From Barthelona sp. PCE (lineage: Eukaryota > Metamonada: BaSk clade): a stretch of DNA of 64,000 nt. Positions 28,980-39,549 of the stretch are shown in pieces; the first letter of the stretch is position 1; each line of letters starts with the position of its first letter. The notes under the pieces were generated by a model that made no database searches, was not told the origin of the DNA, and was given only the letters and a program-made list of their open reading frames with translations. The translations under genes and the position numbers were made by a program. Location of the stretch: positions 372,001-436,000 of the forward strand of contig JAUFOR010000003.1 of assembly GCA_040285745.1 (NCBI GenBank), given 5' to 3'.

Positions 28980-30856
28980 TTACTCGCCTTTTTGAATGAA
29001 AAGTTCCAGATCAATGGATACCACAGTAACAACCATGCTATTATTAAGGTTGAAGTTTTTAAGAACTTCAGGATGCAGGGTACCAATTTCACCAATGTGT
29101 ACTTCTTCACCTTCATACTTAACAATGACATGTCCAGAACGACCAGGGAAGAACATAGGATCAGAATGAGGACGAATATAATAATCATTCAAATCAACAC
29201 CAACAGCAATCATAATTCTGTCTAAGAAACCGTGGACTGTTTCGAATCCAGAAGTTAAACCACCAAAAGCAGCGGCAACTTGACGATGATTTCTAGCACC
29301 AGTCTCGTGAGTCTCATCAAGATAGACAACATCACTTACCTCAAATAACTTAACAGGTTTGGGTTTGCTTGAATTGTTTTCAAGTGTCTTGAGCAATCCT
29401 GGCAGAAGGCTGTTACGAACTGTGGCCATATCTTTCTTCTTGAAATCTTTGGTTTTAACGTATAATTGATCTGATTTGATGTTAGTTGAAATATCTTCCT
29501 CACTCAACAGAGAAAATGTTAGAATTTCATTGAATCCTGTGCCAACAAGCTCATAACGGAGCGCTTCACTGAACTGATTGCGATACTGTTGACTACCAGG
29601 AACACCAAGCTTGGGAACCCTCTTGGGGAAGTTATCATACCCATATGAGATAGCTACATCTTCCATAACATCAACAGGATGCAGGATATCAGACCTCCAA
29701 GCGGGAGCAGATACATGCATTGTGTCATTATCATCATCAACTGTAGCAACAATCATCATTTTCTTTAAGAATTCAGCCTGTTCTTGAGCTGAAACCTCGA
29801 ATCCCATCATAGTAGATACGTACTTAGCACTGACATCAAGTGTGACAGGTTTCATATCGGGGTAGTATAGCTCATTATTACCAGTGAAATTCTTAATCTC
29901 ATCAGGAATGACGACTTCTCCAGCTTCATTCTCGTATTCGACCTTCACTCTTTCGAATGTGAAAGGTTCATCACAGTGCATAGAGAAAGCAGAGATGATA
30001 ACGTTCATTACAATACAAGCCTTGGTGTGATCCATAGCAGTACTCTCGATGAAGACATCACGGGTTTCTAATTTGATCTTGGAATGATCACCGTTGATGA
30101 TTGGGGGTAAGCTCAATAAAACACCATTTGAATCATAGATAGATGGATAACGCTCCATTCCTTCGATAATCTCCAGGTAGGGAGCAAGGTATGTTTCCTT
30201 GTAGAAGTCCATCATGGTGACACCAGTAATCTCAACTTCTTGGTTGAGAGGAACGAACTGAATATCCTCAGGCTTACGTGCTTCATAAACGAAGGGTGCT
30301 TTAATTGTAGATAGATCGTGTGTACCAATGGCAACAAGTTTTCTGTCACGACAGATGTTGGCGTGAAGTTTGTCTTGTAAAGCAATGAAAGATGCATAGC
30401 TTTCAGGTGTGAAAGTGACACCACGAAGGATACCACATACAACATAAGGACGTACGTTCTTGACTGTGTGTTTGACACGCATAACTGTGCGTTCTTCAGG
30501 TTCAAGAGCACGTAAAACTGGAGTTTCACTGTTTAAATATGCTTTAAGTGCTAATGCAAGGCCCTCTGTACATAAACAATCATAACGGTTAGCAGGAATC
30601 TCGACTCGATAGATAATACGATCCTCTTGACCGGGTAAAACTTCAATTTCTTCCTCACTCATGCAGGTCTAAATGTAAGCGTCTATCAAATAAATAACTC
30701 ACCTCACGCGCAGCATGTAGCGGTATGGACAGTAGGACATACAACTTTATCAACTTCAAAACCGAAGCAGATAATCAGATCGGAGAATTCATCGTCTGTG
30801 AACTGAACCCCAAGCAGTTCGAAAATATCGTCTTTGTAGACACTAATGGTAGGCAT
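28980..30856 (-). CDS. FARSB: Phenylalanyl-tRNA synthetase beta chain, one intron
   Basis: Exons 30856-30743 and 30668-28980 give 600 residues (animal cytosolic beta chain about 590). Exon 1 encodes MPTISVYKDDIFELLGVQFT, ending FGFEVDKV. Exon 2 runs on TCMSEEEIEV, then VEIPANRYDCLCTEGLALAL, the family's signature block. The B3/B4 editing region, the B5 domain (VDVMEDVAISYGYDNFPKRVP) and the C-terminal core (GRSGHVIV, IGEIGTLHPEVL) follow in the usual order. It pairs with the alpha chain to charge tRNA-Phe in the cytosol. A start at the ATG at 30662 would drop the conserved N-terminal segment, so the spliced form is preferred. Confidence 0.94.
30669..30742 (-). other. Spliceosomal intron in PheRS beta
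   Basis: A 74-nt phase-0 intron after codon 38 begins GTATGT and ends GCTTACATTTAG. A GTGAGT near 30702 was considered as donor, but it leaves a stop codon in exon 1. The chosen donor gives an in-frame join matching the family. Confidence 0.85.
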
Positions 30857-31292
30857 CTGTCTTAGTGAATATGTTGAAAAGGAACAGAATAGAAAAACGA
30901 GAAAATCTAATGATATTGAAGAAATTTGGGTTATCCTATGTTGTTAAACTCGTTAATAAGGGCTTATATAGTGATTTGCAATGTATGAATTCGCTTGAAA
31001 TGTGCATATTTACATGAAACACATTCTTGTTCTCATGATCAGCTCAACAAACCATTAAGGTTTTTACTACGCTCATATGGAACATGCTTTAGTTTTTCAA
31101 CAGTGAAAACAAGATAACATTGACTAGAATGAATGTGCAGGGTTTCTACTACAGATATAAGATTGCATTTTCTATTAATGTACATCACATTTCTCTCTAA
31201 TAAATGCTTTTGTGATATTTATAAGTGTTAAACAGACAATCACAACACAACCCAACTCGTTTCAGAATTTTCAATCCTTTTCTTCAGATAAT
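30857..31292. other. Divergent intergenic region, PheRS beta and unknown gene
   Basis: A 436-bp AT-rich gap. It carries the PheRS element at 30872-30882 and, on the plus side, CAATCCTTTTCTTCAG at about 31272-31287, just before ATG 31293. Nothing else is recognised. Confidence 0.4.
30872..30882 (-). promoter_or_regulatory. TCA-type promoter element of the PheRS beta gene
   Basis: CCTTTTCAACA on the minus strand, 15 bp before the exon 1 ATG at 30856, is identical to the element before the thiolase gene. It independently supports the spliced gene model. Confidence 0.55.
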
Positions 31293-32375
31293 ATGCAAGA
31301 TAAATTTGTCTCATTCGCTCTGATTGATGCGAACACACAGGGTCTTGGTACATACACTGTTAAAGATCATTACATACTGTTTATTGCCGATTCAGAAGAT
31401 GGTCTGGGCAAAACAATATACAAAGTGGAGATTAACTCCCAAGAAAAGGAGTTGATCCCCGTCCCTATTGTACATTTAGGCAATGTAGCATGGGGAATTG
31501 TTTTTCCGGATTTCCGTTTTGTAATAACGCTGCACGATAAAGACACAATGAGATGTCATATATATTACTTCAATGGTAACATATTAGAGCAGTTCTCGCA
31601 GCCTGTGAACCTTGCAGACGATAATTATCAGCACGAGTTATTTGAAACACTCTTGGATGAGTATGATTGTCCTCTTAGTTGGATCCCCGTTGCACCCTTC
31701 TCTCCGCAGAAGGATAGGTTCCTATTTTTGCGTACAAATAGATTTAGGCAAATTATTGCAAGCACCATTACTGTCATCAATCCAGTTGTCGAGGATTTAT
31801 CATGTGATTTCCCACCAACAAGGTGGATTGGTAAGCATACCCTGTTTTGTTCATCAGCAGAGCATGGATATGTTGTGGGTTTGGACGGTAGTGTTCGAAT
31901 TTTTCCAATGAGCAAAGATTTGGAAAATGTTGAGTTACGTTTTGTTGATAAATTTCTGGAAGCACCTGGTTGCATGTATTATGTAGATGGTACTACAAAC
32001 ATGCTGAATCATATCACATTGACTGAGGAAAACGAGGGTGATTTTTTGCTGCAAGCTGAGCATACAGAAACATCAATAATTATTGACCCTGTCAGTGAAC
32101 GCTTTTTGGGATTATGTGCTAACGTTTTAGTTGTTCATAATCAACAAACAGATGCCCTATTACTCACGAATATAATTTCGGCAAATAGGAAGAGAGTTAA
32201 TCCAGCTATGCGTCATGAAAATATATTAAAGATTCGATCAGGTTTTATTCCATCTAATATTCATGCTTGTCGTTTCATAGCAAGCGAAAAATTAAAGATT
32301 ATGGTGGGATATACACAAGATGATGGAACAAATAAGCTGTTTGTTGGGACTTTCTCTGGTGGTAGCACAATGTAA
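31293..32375 (+). CDS. Unrecognised beta-rich protein
   Basis: 360 residues from ATG 31293 (the longer frame opens with GTG and would lie upstream of the promoter-like element). It is soluble, with alternating hydrophobic and polar short strands (for example YTVKDHYILFIAD, FRFVITLHDKD, CHIYYFNGN) and no long helices, as in a divergent beta-propeller. No catalytic or zinc motif is seen. It lies tail to tail with the large gene at 32378, 2 bp apart. Its general style resembles the 686-aa protein at 42449, but I cannot show homology by eye. Confidence 0.6.
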   Translation: MQDKFVSFALIDANTQGLGTYTVKDHYILFIADSEDGLGKTIYKVEINSQEKELIPVPIVHLGNVAWGIVFPDFRFVITLHDKDTMRCHIYYFNGNILEQFSQPVNLADDNYQHELFETLLDEYDCPLSWIPVAPFSPQKDRFLFLRTNRFRQIIASTITVINPVVEDLSCDFPPTRWIGKHTLFCSSAEHGYVVGLDGSVRIFPMSKDLENVELRFVDKFLEAPGCMYYVDGTTNMLNHITLTEENEGDFLLQAEHTETSIIIDPVSERFLGLCANVLVVHNQQTDALLLTNIISANRKRVNPAMRHENILKIRSGFIPSNIHACRFIASEKLKIMVGYTQDDGTNKLFVGTFSGGSTM

Positions 32376-32377
32376 TA

Positions 32378-35300
32378 CTATATTTTTACTTCTAACAACA
32401 GACCTTTGCATGTCACGCAAACTGCTCTCTTATCAATAAGTTTCTGTATCCGTAATGGGGAGTCCTCTATCAATAGATCAACACTGGATGATACAATATC
32501 AATATTGTGATTGAGTCGTGTTGATGTGGCAACCTTGTGAATGGATGATGCCAGTGGTGGTGTGAGAATAGGTGATGTCATACTTCTCAATTTAGTTTCT
32601 GCATTGACCACAATATCTGGAATTTGTGATGTTGAAGGACAAACAGTGGTTATGAATTCTAATGAGCGGCCAATAAAGTGCTTTTTCAATCTAAATATAT
32701 GTATGGGACCTGCCTCATCATCATTGAAATCTTGTTCTTTCATAGCAATGTACTGTCCACATAAAGATATGGCAATTCCATCAAAAAAAGCATCTATTTC
32801 ATTTAACGATGATTTTAAATCACAGTTAACGCGATCGAATGTTTTCAGATCGTAGTATATAAGCTCTGTTTTGCTGTTTCCGCTGTAATATATATGATCA
32901 TCTAATGAGCTTTGCTTAATGCAACAAACAGACTGACCTGAAAAAGTAAAATCACATAAATATCTCCGTTTAATATCCACCAAGAGATTAATAGATCGAT
33001 TGTGAATGAACTCTGTTGCAAATTTACCAAATGATAAAGTTAAAATGTTGAGTACTGTAACTAACAAAACCTCAAGGTTACTACAAAAAACTGGTAGATC
33101 CTCTCTAATCAGCATATGAAGAACATCAATAATGATTATACGATGACTCAATGAATGATCCGTCTTGAATCTTAAGAATAAACTCTCTAAAGATTTGAAG
33201 CAAAAATTTGAAAAAATATCAATAATTTGTTGTTTTAATTGAGGCTTATATTCATAGAAAAACGATGAAGAATGACTTAATACCAGTCCCCATAGATATT
33301 CAATAAATTTAAGATCATCAAAATTTTGCAGATTTGATTTTGTTGTCAGAAAGTAATTGAAAAAATTTAAAAGTTTCATTTTAAATTTAATTACATTGCT
33401 GAAAAAGAAAACATAACTTTCATTAAACAACTTCATCTGTTGCCTGGGTGTACCAAACAAAACCGTCGATGAACGATCATTGCTTTGTAGCAGGTGTAAC
33501 AAAACCATAATATTCTCTCTATACGTTATTTCAAACTGTTTACGTTCAATTTCAATTGTAAATTCTGTGAATAACAAGTCAATGACGTCGCTGAAATACT
33601 CTTCAATTGTTAATAAATCATATAAGTCATTACCTAATTCTATATGATTGACAAAGTAGTCATGTAACAAATCAAACATTCTTAAAACTGCTTTTGAAGC
33701 AATGACACGTGTTTCTGTTCTTTTAGAAACATGTTTACGAGCTGTTTTGTTGCGAAAATCATCAGAAAACCATAAAACAAAAGGAAGATGACGTAATATC
33801 ATCGGAGTGATAGAAAAAAGAAATTCTGCAAAAATAACAAGTACATCAACGTTGATTTGGATGTTATAACGTCCAACAATAACTATAACACAACAAAGCA
33901 AGAAAAATTGTTCAAAATTTGCGTAACCAGTGCTCTGAGGTTTGTAATATGATAAAAATAATTTTTTGATCATTCTTTTGGATGGTAAATCCTCAGAAAA
34001 TAACAATTTAAAGCACTCGTCAACCAAAGGAAAACTGGGAATCATTAGCGGAATCACAATACGACGGAATAAAAGTATTATATCATCATGCTGAAGAGTT
34101 TTTGAAATTGATACTTCTACATCTGGAAAACTATCTTGGTTTCCATCCATATAATCCTCAATGATAAACTTACTTAAAGATGAGGTTGTCATATAAATAT
34201 TTGCAAATTCCTTCATGTCCTTAATGAACGATGATTGAAATATCGAGCAAAGAATATCCAAAACGCTGAATAAATCCAATACATAGTTGTACCTGGTTTC
34301 AAAGATGAATAAAGGGTTGACATCAGGTTTCTTTTGTCGAACAGGAAGTAATTCTGGAAGTGGAGTTAAATTAAAACTGATTAAATCAAAAGAAAAAATT
34401 CGTCTAGTTGTTTCAGAAACTAAAAATAATGAAGGAAACTTCAGTTGTGCACGTAAAATAGTCCCGTTAAAATCAAGAACACGCTTAACACTAAATACAC
34501 TATTGTATAATTGCAACACAATAAGAGCATTAGAGTAGCTAACTACAAACAAATATGACATATTGACATAGTCTTTTGTGTTTGGTAGTGTAAATTCTGA
34601 TGATACGAATGAATTCAGATCGAAAAAAGCAAACGGGAAAATGCAATAGGTGAAAAAGTGAGATTCTCGATTACTCACTGGAACCGGTAATACAACAGAA
34701 AAGATACTATCTATATCCTCTAATATATCTAATTTAACTGAAAAACGTAAAATGTCACGTTCTGATATGATATTCATTAACACACCTCGACAGCACTCTT
34801 TCACATACTTATTATCTTGTTGATATCGACTGAACAACAGGTTTCCGTCGAAATTTTGATGAAGTCGCGGTATGACGCCTAGCTCCTTTACCACAGAATA
34901 CGTTGATTGATACTCAGTAACGAGTGGAACGCTAATGTTTGGCATTTCAAGTGAGTCATCCAGTTTCTGAAGATCATTGACAAGCGAAGATTCTACCACA
35001 TCAACTGATACTCGTGTTTCATACATTCCATATTTTGTTCTCGAAAATTGTGAATAAAAAAATACACATTTTTCTTTCAAATCCACATGCAACAAACATG
35101 CAACGTTATTATTAATAACCTTGTATGCTGCAATATTATCCTTGACGTCTAATAATGGAAATTCATCTGAAACTATTAGGATAGGTTCACCATCAATTCC
35201 CAATACACAGTCCAAACCTTGGTGCAAATCAAATTCATCCAATATTTGATTTTCAAAGTCCATCATTGAGAAAACATATTCATTACGATCATTGATTCGT

Positions 35301-35917
35301 GAACAATACATTTCATTTACGAAAACAAAAGGATTACCAATATCAAAAAAATTTGTGTTCTCATTATCACCCAAAAACAAAACCCTTGTACTGGGTATCT
35401 GCCCATCGTCAGTAATTTGTGAACCTTGAAGAAGACAAACACCATAATCCATATGGTGACCTAATGCTTGAATAGACTCATAAAAATATTTGTGTAATGG
35501 CATCCTACGAGGTTTTTCAAAGTCAAAGGCTTTGTAAACACGCAAAGTGTGACTTGAAAGTACAACAAAAAAATCCTCAACAAAACAAAAATCAAGACAA
35601 TTCTCAATTTTGAAACTTTTTAACATGAGTCCATTATCCATTGTATAGATACGAATCTCGTCACTGGAACCAAAAAACGCAATCATTGGTGTCCCATCAA
35701 CCACTATAGATACCATTTTGGAAACCAACCAGTTCTTAATGACGCATGTCTGAATAGGTCCCTCTTCTATTGCCGCATTGAAGAATAGTAACAGTGTTGA
35801 TGTAAGATCGTGCTGGAATGCAACGCAAAAATGTGATTCCTCACATTGTGCACATAAAAGCTGATTAAATCGATTTGTTGCTCCTACATCAGGCCCTAAA
35901 AGATTATTTAAGTACAT
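32378..35917 (-). CDS. Large unrecognised protein, possible propeller-helical scaffold
   Basis: 1179 residues from ATG 35917, one codon inside a frame opening with GTG. The first 450 or so are beta-rich with propeller-like strands (VSIVVDGTPMIAFFGSSDEIRIY, DFFVVLSSHTLRVYKAF). The middle (about 560-960) is helical, Leu- and Phe-rich, like a HEAT or solenoid region. About 970-1100 returns to strand-rich sequence with a WD-like SGNSKTELIYYDLKTFD. This beta, then helical solenoid, then beta order is seen in large WD scaffolds (nucleoporins, rabconnectin-3/WDR7, APC subunits), but no diagnostic motif decides between them. It is in tandem with the gene at 35987, 69 bp away. Confidence 0.6.
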   Translation of the reverse strand: MYLNNLLGPDVGATNRFNQLLCAQCEESHFCVAFQHDLTSTLLLFFNAAIEEGPIQTCVIKNWLVSKMVSIVVDGTPMIAFFGSSDEIRIYTMDNGLMLKSFKIENCLDFCFVEDFFVVLSSHTLRVYKAFDFEKPRRMPLHKYFYESIQALGHHMDYGVCLLQGSQITDDGQIPSTRVLFLGDNENTNFFDIGNPFVFVNEMYCSRINDRNEYVFSMMDFENQILDEFDLHQGLDCVLGIDGEPILIVSDEFPLLDVKDNIAAYKVINNNVACLLHVDLKEKCVFFYSQFSRTKYGMYETRVSVDVVESSLVNDLQKLDDSLEMPNISVPLVTEYQSTYSVVKELGVIPRLHQNFDGNLLFSRYQQDNKYVKECCRGVLMNIISERDILRFSVKLDILEDIDSIFSVVLPVPVSNRESHFFTYCIFPFAFFDLNSFVSSEFTLPNTKDYVNMSYLFVVSYSNALIVLQLYNSVFSVKRVLDFNGTILRAQLKFPSLFLVSETTRRIFSFDLISFNLTPLPELLPVRQKKPDVNPLFIFETRYNYVLDLFSVLDILCSIFQSSFIKDMKEFANIYMTTSSLSKFIIEDYMDGNQDSFPDVEVSISKTLQHDDIILLFRRIVIPLMIPSFPLVDECFKLLFSEDLPSKRMIKKLFLSYYKPQSTGYANFEQFFLLCCVIVIVGRYNIQINVDVLVIFAEFLFSITPMILRHLPFVLWFSDDFRNKTARKHVSKRTETRVIASKAVLRMFDLLHDYFVNHIELGNDLYDLLTIEEYFSDVIDLLFTEFTIEIERKQFEITYRENIMVLLHLLQSNDRSSTVLFGTPRQQMKLFNESYVFFFSNVIKFKMKLLNFFNYFLTTKSNLQNFDDLKFIEYLWGLVLSHSSSFFYEYKPQLKQQIIDIFSNFCFKSLESLFLRFKTDHSLSHRIIIIDVLHMLIREDLPVFCSNLEVLLVTVLNILTLSFGKFATEFIHNRSINLLVDIKRRYLCDFTFSGQSVCCIKQSSLDDHIYYSGNSKTELIYYDLKTFDRVNCDLKSSLNEIDAFFDGIAISLCGQYIAMKEQDFNDDEAGPIHIFRLKKHFIGRSLEFITTVCPSTSQIPDIVVNAETKLRSMTSPILTPPLASSIHKVATSTRLNHNIDIVSSSVDLLIEDSPLRIQKLIDKRAVCVTCKGLLLEVKI

Positions 35918-35986
35918 CACATGTGCAATGCTTTTCTGTATCGAGTTCGAAAAGGTAAAAAAATCTAATACTTTTTACTATAATCA

Positions 35987-37717
35987 TCAAAGCGCATCTT
36001 TGTATCTTGAATTAGCTGACTTATCATCTTCTTCAACATCTTCGTTGTATTTCCACTGATGTAAATCCAACTGATTAATTTTTCGAGGTCTGGTTGGTTG
36101 AGAACGTTTCAGTTTTTTTAAAGGAGTGCTGAACACTGTGAAGTTGTCAAATGTGACTTTCAACTTATTCATATCAAAATTGCTGAACAAAGAATGATCA
36201 AGCATACCATCATCGAAAACTACAATCTCTGATGCGCTACTGGAACAAAAAACAACCAGTTTGATCAACAATGGTTTAATTCTTTCAGATGATTTTGTGT
36301 CAAAGTATTCTTCGATCTCAACAATATAGTCAACTAAAAAACCATCCTTATTCCACACACTACTATACTTATCATCTCCCCACAGTGCTGGGTTTAGCTC
36401 AATACAACACGCTAACTTTAAAAGAAATATAAAAATTTTGACACTAATCAAAAAATGATTAAATGTTTGATAATATGCGTTGATATCCTTCATCAAAAGC
36501 AAAGCGATCTCGTATCCGAACTCTATCAGGTTGTGACTCTTAAACAAATGTAACAATCGCTTATAATTGAAAATTTGATAATCATCATTCTCCAGCATGT
36601 GATTATAACGATCTTTGTAACTTAAAAAAAAGACAAAATCTCTAATTACGCAATAGATCTGATCGTTAAAATAACAAAAATGAATCAATTGATGATAAGT
36701 TTCATAATGACTGAAAAGTTGAAATTGCCTAAATAAAATATCAACAGAATTAACTCTATATATATCAAAATCCAACTCTAATGTGATAAAGCATTCATTC
36801 TTCACGTATATTTCCCTTGTCATATGACATTCATCAATTAAAACTCTTAACATGCTCTCAAATTCTCTTATATTATGATGTTCGAATTTCAAAACCATTA
36901 AAAGACACGACTGTAACAATTGCACACGATCCCCAGCGTCTATTTTATCGCTAAAATTACAAACTACATTGTCGAAAATTACCAAAGAAATTAATACCAA
37001 TCGTGTTGATAACGCATACCGTCTGCGTAATTCATTAAGCCATATCCAACAGTCATCGCGGGACAAAGCATCAATATCCGATGGCATCTGTCTAAGCTGT
37101 AAAGTAAATGATTGCATTACATTCTTGACTGCCAATGTATGTTGCAATTTAATACAATACTTTTGAAAAACAGTTATAACTTTCCAAAGTTCAATCATGT
37201 CACCAAAAACTTTCCTGTAAAAATGATTTTCATTCGGAATACCCAATCTAAAAGTCAAAAACCCAGTACTAGCTGCTTCATCAGCAAAAACAACACAATA
37301 AAACTGATTGTGAAGACGGAAAACATCGTACACAAGTAACTGGTGCTTCTCATAAAGCAAATATATCTGTCTTTCTTGATTTTTAAACAAGAATAAATCC
37401 ACTGCTGGAACTAAAAATCCATCTAAATCTACAATTCGATAATCGTTGATCGGAGACGATATCCACTTGTTAGTTACACCGAAAACTTCATCGATAGGTA
37501 ACTTCTTGCCCGTAAAAAAATTTAACAAATGCGATGTGTTGCGTATGTATCGAAAAATGTCTGAATTTGTCCTGAAAGTCACTGGCTTGGTCTGCGTTAG
37601 TGGACAGTCAGTTGTATAACCCAATGGACCAGCATCAGAAAGGAAGTTAGCATTAGAGAAGCTAAATACGTCACCAACTCCCATATTCTCTTCTTCCTCG
37701 AGAGATAATGTGTCCAT
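35987..37717 (-). CDS. Large unrecognised helical protein
   Basis: 576 residues from ATG 37717. A short acidic start (SLEEEENMGVGD) leads to a strand-rich part (about 60-170) and then a long helical body full of Phe, Tyr, Leu, His and Ile (for example LVLISLVIFDNVVCNF, YQTFNHFLISVKIFIFLLKLACC). The tail is basic (KKLKRSQPTRPRK) and ends acidic. Some stretches are hydrophobic enough to be taken for membrane segments, but charged residues interrupt them. The beta-then-helical order resembles its downstream neighbour at 32378, so the two could be partners or related. Function unknown. It is divergent from IQUB, with 116 bp between starts. Confidence 0.6.
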   Translation of the reverse strand: MDTLSLEEEENMGVGDVFSFSNANFLSDAGPLGYTTDCPLTQTKPVTFRTNSDIFRYIRNTSHLLNFFTGKKLPIDEVFGVTNKWISSPINDYRIVDLDGFLVPAVDLFLFKNQERQIYLLYEKHQLLVYDVFRLHNQFYCVVFADEAASTGFLTFRLGIPNENHFYRKVFGDMIELWKVITVFQKYCIKLQHTLAVKNVMQSFTLQLRQMPSDIDALSRDDCWIWLNELRRRYALSTRLVLISLVIFDNVVCNFSDKIDAGDRVQLLQSCLLMVLKFEHHNIREFESMLRVLIDECHMTREIYVKNECFITLELDFDIYRVNSVDILFRQFQLFSHYETYHQLIHFCYFNDQIYCVIRDFVFFLSYKDRYNHMLENDDYQIFNYKRLLHLFKSHNLIEFGYEIALLLMKDINAYYQTFNHFLISVKIFIFLLKLACCIELNPALWGDDKYSSVWNKDGFLVDYIVEIEEYFDTKSSERIKPLLIKLVVFCSSSASEIVVFDDGMLDHSLFSNFDMNKLKVTFDNFTVFSTPLKKLKRSQPTRPRKINQLDLHQWKYNEDVEEDDKSANSRYKDAL

Positions 37718-37833
37718 TTATTGCCCTACCGTTGTGTAACCAACATCAAATATGTGATAAAAAGGAATAATAAGTTTTAACTTGTTATCGCTTATTTTCC
37801 CTATTTTTTGACTCCCCCAACTTGTATTCTCAC

Positions 37834-39546
37834 ATGGGTTTCGTGGTAAACATCAAGCTTTTGCCGAACGATGTTAGCGATATTTATACGCTTGAAATCG
37901 ATGAAAATAAGTCGCTACAAGACGTAGCTATCGCTTTTTCCAAAGTAGTATTTCAGAGCAACCGAAGGATGACGTTTTTTTTAACGAATTCGCTTTTTGA
38001 TATCAATCCAGATGCAACTGGTTTGGAAAACTCTCTTTCACTTCAAGAATTGACTTTAAACGAGACTCCTGATCAGGTTTTCCTGTTTGCTAGGGTGGAA
38101 GAAGAAGATACTGACGTAACACCTCGATTAGAAGCGGAAGAGGAAGATCCAATTAAGTCTCAACAAATTAACTGTACCATCTTTTTCTATCCTGAGGGCT
38201 GGAGCCACACCGTTGTAATGTGGCGTGGCCAGCAAATTAAACATATGAAACGTGATTTAAATGAAAATTTGAATATTGATACTAAGAATGTCCGTCTCAT
38301 GCATGAAGGTATCATTGTAGAAGATGATGCGTTTATTGAAATATACGGAGATGATCCTATCTTTACATTCCACATGATATTTGATCAGGAATTTAAGGAG
38401 GATAAGGAAGTTGAAGTTGAAGAAGTACCAATGGACCATGCACCTTTTGAACTTGATTTATATAAGAAACCATTCTTAGGCGGATATAGAGATAAGCGTA
38501 ATGGTAAGGAATATCATCATGCTTTTACTCAAACATTCAAAAAAATCAATATGGTACAGAAATTTCATAGAGATACACAAACAGTTCATGTGGTTGATGT
38601 GAAGCAACAATGCCCACGTGAAATGTCAACACAGACCATCCGTAGAGATTTGTGTATGGAGGGTAACTACCGTGTTGTTGAAAGTGGTGAGTACGAAACA
38701 GCTGACGTGTATGAAGCGAAAAGAAATGCAGCAGCTGTCACGATTCAGAGAGTTGTACGTGGTTATCTGGCTCGCAAACAGTATGGCGGATTACTAATGG
38801 ATAGAAGCAAAGAAGAAGAAGCTATTTTGGAAATGGCTAGAAAGAAGGATGAATATGAGGCGTTCATTAATGAGAAGAGGCGAAAGGCTCGTCTTTCACC
38901 CAGATCTAACAGAGATTTTAAACAGATCCATGACGAGGTTGCAAAATGGCATCAGCGTGAAGTTGATCGTATTAACATGATGTTCCCTGATAAGGAAGAC
39001 GAAGATCAGAACAAAGAACGCCAAGAGCGCATGAAGGCTCTTCTGTCAAAGGAGACGCAGATGCTTCAGGCAATTGGAAAGCTGAAGATTAAAGCAAATA
39101 AGGAGAATCGCAAGAATGCTGTAACCAAGACATTAAAGCTAATGAGTGCTCCCAAACTGTGGGCAATGTCTGACGGATCAGTATGCGAGGTATCTACACC
39201 ACTATGTGTTCGTGCAGAAGAGCTCAAGACATTGTATGAAGGTTTAACGTCCAACATTCCTCTTGATGAAAGACTAGATGTCTTGTTGCATGTGAAATGC
39301 ACCGTAAAGGAGTTCGATTGTGCCTTAACCAGAGATATTGTAGATCTCATTGATAGAGAAGCTGATTTGATTAGTAGGAATAGGCCTGTTAAGACAATGA
39401 AGGGTCTAAGACAAAGAATTTCGAATTTATTCCTCAGATTCATTGAGACACCAGAGTTTAACCCTGAAGCTGCACGCTTCCAAAGAGTTCCTGTCGATTT
39501 CCGTGTTTCTAAGGATCATGTTCCTATTGTTCCCTTCTCCAGATAA
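37834..39546 (+). CDS. IQUB: IQUB, IQ-motif and ubiquitin-like flagellar protein
   Basis: 570 residues from ATG 37834 (the frame opens four codons earlier at TTG). Two ubiquitin-like regions (about 1-80 and 113-190) precede the diagnostic YKKPFLGGYRDKRNGKEYHH (animals: HKPFLGGFRHKVTGVEYHN). Then come an RDTQTVHV block, one IQ motif at 300-318 (IQRVVRGYLARKQYG), a coiled stretch, the SAPKLW segment and a C-terminal ERLDVLLHVKCTVKE-type helix bundle, all in the family order. IQUB belongs to the axoneme and is linked to radial spokes. Animal IQUB continues with a Cys-rich C-terminal domain that is absent here, where the protein stops after VPVDFRVSKD. Confidence 0.88.
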   Translation: MGFVVNIKLLPNDVSDIYTLEIDENKSLQDVAIAFSKVVFQSNRRMTFFLTNSLFDINPDATGLENSLSLQELTLNETPDQVFLFARVEEEDTDVTPRLEAEEEDPIKSQQINCTIFFYPEGWSHTVVMWRGQQIKHMKRDLNENLNIDTKNVRLMHEGIIVEDDAFIEIYGDDPIFTFHMIFDQEFKEDKEVEVEEVPMDHAPFELDLYKKPFLGGYRDKRNGKEYHHAFTQTFKKINMVQKFHRDTQTVHVVDVKQQCPREMSTQTIRRDLCMEGNYRVVESGEYETADVYEAKRNAAAVTIQRVVRGYLARKQYGGLLMDRSKEEEAILEMARKKDEYEAFINEKRRKARLSPRSNRDFKQIHDEVAKWHQREVDRINMMFPDKEDEDQNKERQERMKALLSKETQMLQAIGKLKIKANKENRKNAVTKTLKLMSAPKLWAMSDGSVCEVSTPLCVRAEELKTLYEGLTSNIPLDERLDVLLHVKCTVKEFDCALTRDIVDLIDREADLISRNRPVKTMKGLRQRISNLFLRFIETPEFNPEAARFQRVPVDFRVSKDHVPIVPFSR

Positions 39547-39549
39547 TGA

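Noticed and set aside
30658-30707. Alternative PheRS beta intron using GTGAGG as donor and an AG inside ATGAG as acceptor
   Set aside because: The model with donor GTATGT at 30742 and acceptor TTTAG at 30669 is in frame, matches the other introns and joins family-like sequence.
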